From Paenibacillus harenae DSM 16969 (GTDB lineage: Bacteria > Bacillota > Bacilli > Paenibacillales > Paenibacillaceae): 64,000 nt of DNA. The notes under the pieces are model-generated. The model did no database searches and was not told where the DNA came from. It was given only the letters and a program-made list of their open reading frames with translations. The stretch covers positions 579,845 to 643,844 of the forward strand of contig NZ_KE383842.1 of assembly GCF_000422465.1 (NCBI RefSeq), read 5' to 3'. Positions 60,889 to 64,000 of this stretch are shown one piece after another; the stretch's first letter is position 1, and each line of letters begins with the position of its first letter. The position numbers and the translations under genes were made by a program.

Positions 60889-61776
60889 ATGAATTTCCAA
60901 GGAATGATTTTAACGCTTCAGCAATTCTGGGCCGAACAAAATTGTATATTGGTTCAGCCTTATGACGTGGAGAAAGGCGCGGGAACAATGAACCCGATGA
61001 CTTTTTTGCGTTCGATCGGACCCGAGCCATGGAATGTCGCCTATGTGGAGCCTTCCCGCAGACCGGCGGACGGACGCTACGGCGAGAATCCGAACCGGCT
61101 GTACCAGCATCACCAGTTTCAGGTGATTTTGAAGCCGTCGCCCGATAATGTTCAGGAGCTATATTTGGAAAGCCTGAAGAAGCTTGGTATTGACGCTAAC
61201 GACCACGATATCCGCTTCGTTGAGGATAACTGGGAAGCGCCGACGCTTGGCGCCTGGGGACTAGGCTGGGAAGTATGGCTCGACGGCATGGAAATTACGC
61301 AATTCACGTACTTCCAGCAGGTAGGAGGCATCGATGCCAATCCTGTCGCTGTCGAGATTACGTATGGCATGGAGCGCCTTGCTTCGTATATTCAGCAGAA
61401 AGAAAACGTATTCGATCTGGAATGGGTGGAAGGCGTCACCTATGGCGACGTCTTCAAGCAGCCGGAATATGAGCATTCGAAATATACGTTTGAAACATCC
61501 GATACGGCGATGCTGTTCTCCTTGTTCAATATGTACGAGGAAGAAGCAAAGAAAACGATGGAGCAGCATCTTGTATTTCCGGCCTATGATTATGTGCTGA
61601 AATGCTCCCATACGTTCAACCTGCTTGATGCGCGCGGCGCAATCAGCGTGACGGAAAGAACAGGTTACATTAACCGAGTGCGTAATTTGGCGCGTTCCTG
61701 CGCTTCTACTTACTACGAGGAGAGAGAACGTCTCGGATTCCCGCTGCTGAAGAAAGGAGTGGAGCAGAATGGCTAG
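60889..61776 (+). CDS. glyQ: Glycyl-tRNA synthetase alpha subunit
   Basis: A 295-residue class II catalytic subunit of the alpha2-beta2 enzyme. [65 protein letters not shown] and [19 protein letters not shown] are diagnostic. ATG 60889 follows AAGAAGGAGAGGG. It overlaps glyS by eight bases. Control is by the T-box. Confidence 0.98.
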   Translation: MNFQGMILTLQQFWAEQNCILVQPYDVEKGAGTMNPMTFLRSIGPEPWNVAYVEPSRRPADGRYGENPNRLYQHHQFQVILKPSPDNVQELYLESLKKLGIDANDHDIRFVEDNWEAPTLGAWGLGWEVWLDGMEITQFTYFQQVGGIDANPVAVEITYGMERLASYIQQKENVFDLEWVEGVTYGDVFKQPEYEHSKYTFETSDTAMLFSLFNMYEEEAKKTMEQHLVFPAYDYVLKCSHTFNLLDARGAISVTERTGYINRVRNLARSCASTYYEERERLGFPLLKKGVEQNG

Positions 61777-63850
61777 AGATCTGCTGCTGGAGATCGGACT
61801 GGAGGAAGTGCCGGCACGTTTCGTGCGCGGCGCTATGAACCAGCTTAAGGATAAAACGGCAAAATGGCTTTCGGATGCGCGTATTGCGCACGGAGAGGTT
61901 CAAGCCTATGCGACGCCGCGCCGTATCGCGGTGCTTATCCAAGGCGTTGCCGAGAAGCAATCGGATATGAATGAGGAAGCGAAAGGCCCCTCACGCAAAA
62001 TCGCTCAGGACGATCAAGGAAATTGGAGCAAAGCGGCACTTGGATTCGCACGGAGTCAAGGCGTAGAACCGGATCAGCTATACTTTCGGGAACTTGCCGG
62101 CGTGGAATATGTATATGCAAACAAAAGCAGCTTGGGTACGGCAACATCCGCCATCTTGCCTGACGGCTTGCTTGGCGTTATCACATCGATGTCATTCCCG
62201 AAAAATATGCGTTGGGGCAGTCACGAGCTTCGTTTCGTGCGTCCGATCCGCTGGATGGTCGCTTTGTTCGGCCAAGACATCGTTCCTTTTGAAATTACAG
62301 GCGTACAAACAGGAAACGTAACTCGCGGACATCGTTTTCTCGGTCAAGAAACCGTCGTAGCCGAACCGTCGCAATATGTGGAGAAACTGCGTGAGCAGCA
62401 GGTTATCGCAGACGTCAGCGAGCGCGAGCAGCTTATCCTCGCGCAGATCGACGGACTCGCGAAGGAAAAGGGCTGGGAAATCGCGGTCAAAGAGGATTTG
62501 CTGGAAGAGGTCCTGTTCCTGGTCGAATACCCGAACGTGTTGTTCGGCGGCTTTGATCCGGCTTTTCTGAACATTCCGCAGGAGGTGCTGATTACTTCGA
62601 TGCGCGAGCATCAAAGGTACTTTCCGGTATTGGACGGCGAAGGCAAGCTGCTTCCTTTCTTTGTAACCGTCCGCAACGGCGATAAAAGGTCCATCGAGCT
62701 TGTTGCTAAAGGGAATGAGAAAGTACTGCGCGCACGCCTGTCGGACGCCAAGTTCTTCTATGAGGAGGATCATAAGCTTACGATCCAGCACGCGTTATCA
62801 AAGCTTGAAAACATTGTATATCACGAGGAATTAGGATCGGTAGCCGATAAGGTTCGCCGAATTCGGGCGGCCTCGGATCTGATCGGCCAGCAGCTGCAGG
62901 TCGATGAGCAGACGGCGAAGGATGTAAGCCGCTCCGCAGCTATATGCAAATTCGATCTCGTATCGCAGATGGTCTATGAATTTCCGGAGCTTCAAGGCAT
63001 AATGGGCGAGGATTACGCACGGAAAGCCGGCGAGCGCGAAAACGTGGCCAAGGCGATTAACGAGCATTATCAGCCGCGATTCTCTGGCGATCTGGCTCCG
63101 TCCGGGCTTACGGGAGCCATCGTAAGCTTGGCTGATAAAATCGATACGATTGTCGGCTGCTTCTCGATCGGAATTATTCCGACGGGCTCACAGGATCCAT
63201 ATGCGCTACGGAGGCAAGCGGCAGGAATTGTTCAGATCGTTCTGGCACATGGGCTGAAGCTGCAATTGCACGACCTCTACGACGCTGCTTTATCCGTCCA
63301 TGAGGCGAGGGGTCTGAAACGTCCATCGGAGGAAATTCGTAAGGATCTATCGGACTTCTTCGCGCTTCGCGTCAAAAACCTGCTGTCTGAGCAAGGCGTG
63401 CGTTACGATGTCGTGGATGCCGTCATGGCCGCGGGCTTCGCCGATTTACGCTCTGTCGTCGAACGCGCATCCGTTGTTCAAGCACTTGCGGCCGGTGACG
63501 ACAGGTCAGAGTTCAAGCTTACGGTTGAGCAGTTTAACCGGGTCGGCAATCTGGCTGCCAAAGCGACCGGCGCAGCGCTCGATCCCGCGCTTTTTGCTGA
63601 GCAGGTGGAGAAGGAGCTTTACGAGCAATGGCTGCAGCAGCGTCCTGTATTCTTGGCTGCGGTCGAACATGGCGATTTTACAAAGGCGGTACAATCCTTA
63701 ACTTCTTTGACTCCGTTCATTCATACGTATTTTGAGAAGGTTATGGTGATGTCGCCGGATGAAGAGGTTCGGGCAAACCGGTTGGCAACACTATCTGGAA
63801 TTGCCGCCGATATTGCGGTTATCGCAGATTTCTCGAAGCTTGTCTGGTAA
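61769..63850 (+). CDS. glyS: Glycyl-tRNA synthetase beta subunit
   Basis: A 693-residue subunit that binds tRNA-Gly. [57 protein letters not shown] and [14 protein letters not shown] are family signatures, and the C-terminal anticodon-binding domain is complete. ATG 61769 lies within glyQ. In B. subtilis ccpN follows, but here yqfL comes directly. Confidence 0.98.
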   Translation: MARDLLLEIGLEEVPARFVRGAMNQLKDKTAKWLSDARIAHGEVQAYATPRRIAVLIQGVAEKQSDMNEEAKGPSRKIAQDDQGNWSKAALGFARSQGVEPDQLYFRELAGVEYVYANKSSLGTATSAILPDGLLGVITSMSFPKNMRWGSHELRFVRPIRWMVALFGQDIVPFEITGVQTGNVTRGHRFLGQETVVAEPSQYVEKLREQQVIADVSEREQLILAQIDGLAKEKGWEIAVKEDLLEEVLFLVEYPNVLFGGFDPAFLNIPQEVLITSMREHQRYFPVLDGEGKLLPFFVTVRNGDKRSIELVAKGNEKVLRARLSDAKFFYEEDHKLTIQHALSKLENIVYHEELGSVADKVRRIRAASDLIGQQLQVDEQTAKDVSRSAAICKFDLVSQMVYEFPELQGIMGEDYARKAGERENVAKAINEHYQPRFSGDLAPSGLTGAIVSLADKIDTIVGCFSIGIIPTGSQDPYALRRQAAGIVQIVLAHGLKLQLHDLYDAALSVHEARGLKRPSEEIRKDLSDFFALRVKNLLSEQGVRYDVVDAVMAAGFADLRSVVERASVVQALAAGDDRSEFKLTVEQFNRVGNLAAKATGAALDPALFAEQVEKELYEQWLQQRPVFLAAVEHGDFTKAVQSLTSLTPFIHTYFEKVMVMSPDEEVRANRLATLSGIAADIAVIADFSKLVW

Positions 63851-63870
63851 TGCCGGGAGGATGATGGAGA

Positions 63871-64000
63871 ATGGCTAATGCTAATCCGGAAGTGATCGTA
63901 TACGTCGTATCCGACGCAGCGGGAGATACGGGCGAGGTTGTGGTGCGGGCGGCTATCGCGCAATTTCACCCGATCAATGCGGACATCCGGCGGTCCTCTT
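63871..64000 (+). CDS. yqfL: Pyruvate, water dikinase/PPDK regulatory protein (DUF299), 3' end cut by window
   Basis: The first 43 codons of a DUF299 bifunctional kinase/phosphorylase: IVYVVSDAAGDTGEVVVRAA and IAQFHP. The family phosphorylates and dephosphorylates a threonine in pyruvate-phosphate dikinase or PEP synthase; B. subtilis YqfL is the analogue. ATG 63871 is in frame and ten bases after GGAGG; the ATGs at 63861 and 63864 are out of frame. The gene runs off the window. Confidence 0.85.
   Translation, partial: MANANPEVIVYVVSDAAGDTGEVVVRAAIAQFHPINADIRRSS

Overview
The window is a stretch of low-to-moderate GC Firmicutes chromosome. It most likely comes from an endospore former of the Paenibacillaceae (Paenibacillus or a close relative). 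The sporulation genes gpr, spoIIP, yqfC and yqfD, T-box leaders, a CIRCE-controlled hrcA operon, two-subunit glycyl-tRNA synthetase and AddAB all support this. Much of the gene order from comER to yqfL matches, as recalled, the comE-to-yqf region of Bacillus subtilis, with lineage-specific insertions. No tRNA, rRNA, insertion sequence, prophage or CRISPR array was seen.

Layout. 1-4961 holds the end of a HAD phosphatase, a DEAD-box helicase with a long Arg/Gly tail on the minus strand, ywbE, a YneQ-like protein, a DinB-GNAT fusion and a small membrane protein. 4980-7856 is leuS behind a sigma-A promoter and a T-box. 7897-12868 is the competence locus: comER diverging from comEA-comEB-comEC, whose products carry DNA across the envelope. 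13135-14785 is an ECF sigma/anti-sigma pair with a probable self-recognised promoter, followed by holA. 16180-19131 is an accessory pair (a glycosidase-like protein and a beta-hydroxyacid dehydrogenase) lying between holA and rpsT. 19236-25850 has rpsT, gpr, spoIIP, a YqxA-position gene, lepA and hemW. 25955-31362 has an acetyltransferase and the CIRCE-hrcA-grpE-dnaK-dnaJ heat-shock operon. 31587-36893 has two small genes and then prmA, a site-2 protease-like gene, rsmE, mtaB and a Nudix gene. 36890-48269 has yqeW (minus strand), an RlmI-like methyltransferase, addB-addA, two unrecognised genes and a HIT protein. 48272-52137 has rpsU-yqeY and a yqeZ-floA operon behind a textbook SigW-type promoter. 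52380-59637 is a tightly packed run yqfC-yqfD-phoH-pgpH-ybeY-dgkA-cdd-era-yqzL. 59737-63850 is recO, then a second T-box controlling glyQS. The window closes in the start of yqfL.

The most unusual signal is a family of short tandem palindromes whose last arm ends three nucleotides before an AGGAGG Shine-Dalgarno. It occurs upstream of hemW, of a 68-residue orphan gene and of yqfC, with a possible diverged single copy upstream of comER. It looks like a dispersed element that delivers a stem-loop plus ribosome binding site. Coordinates are read by eye and by ORF logic; no database search or folding program was available.
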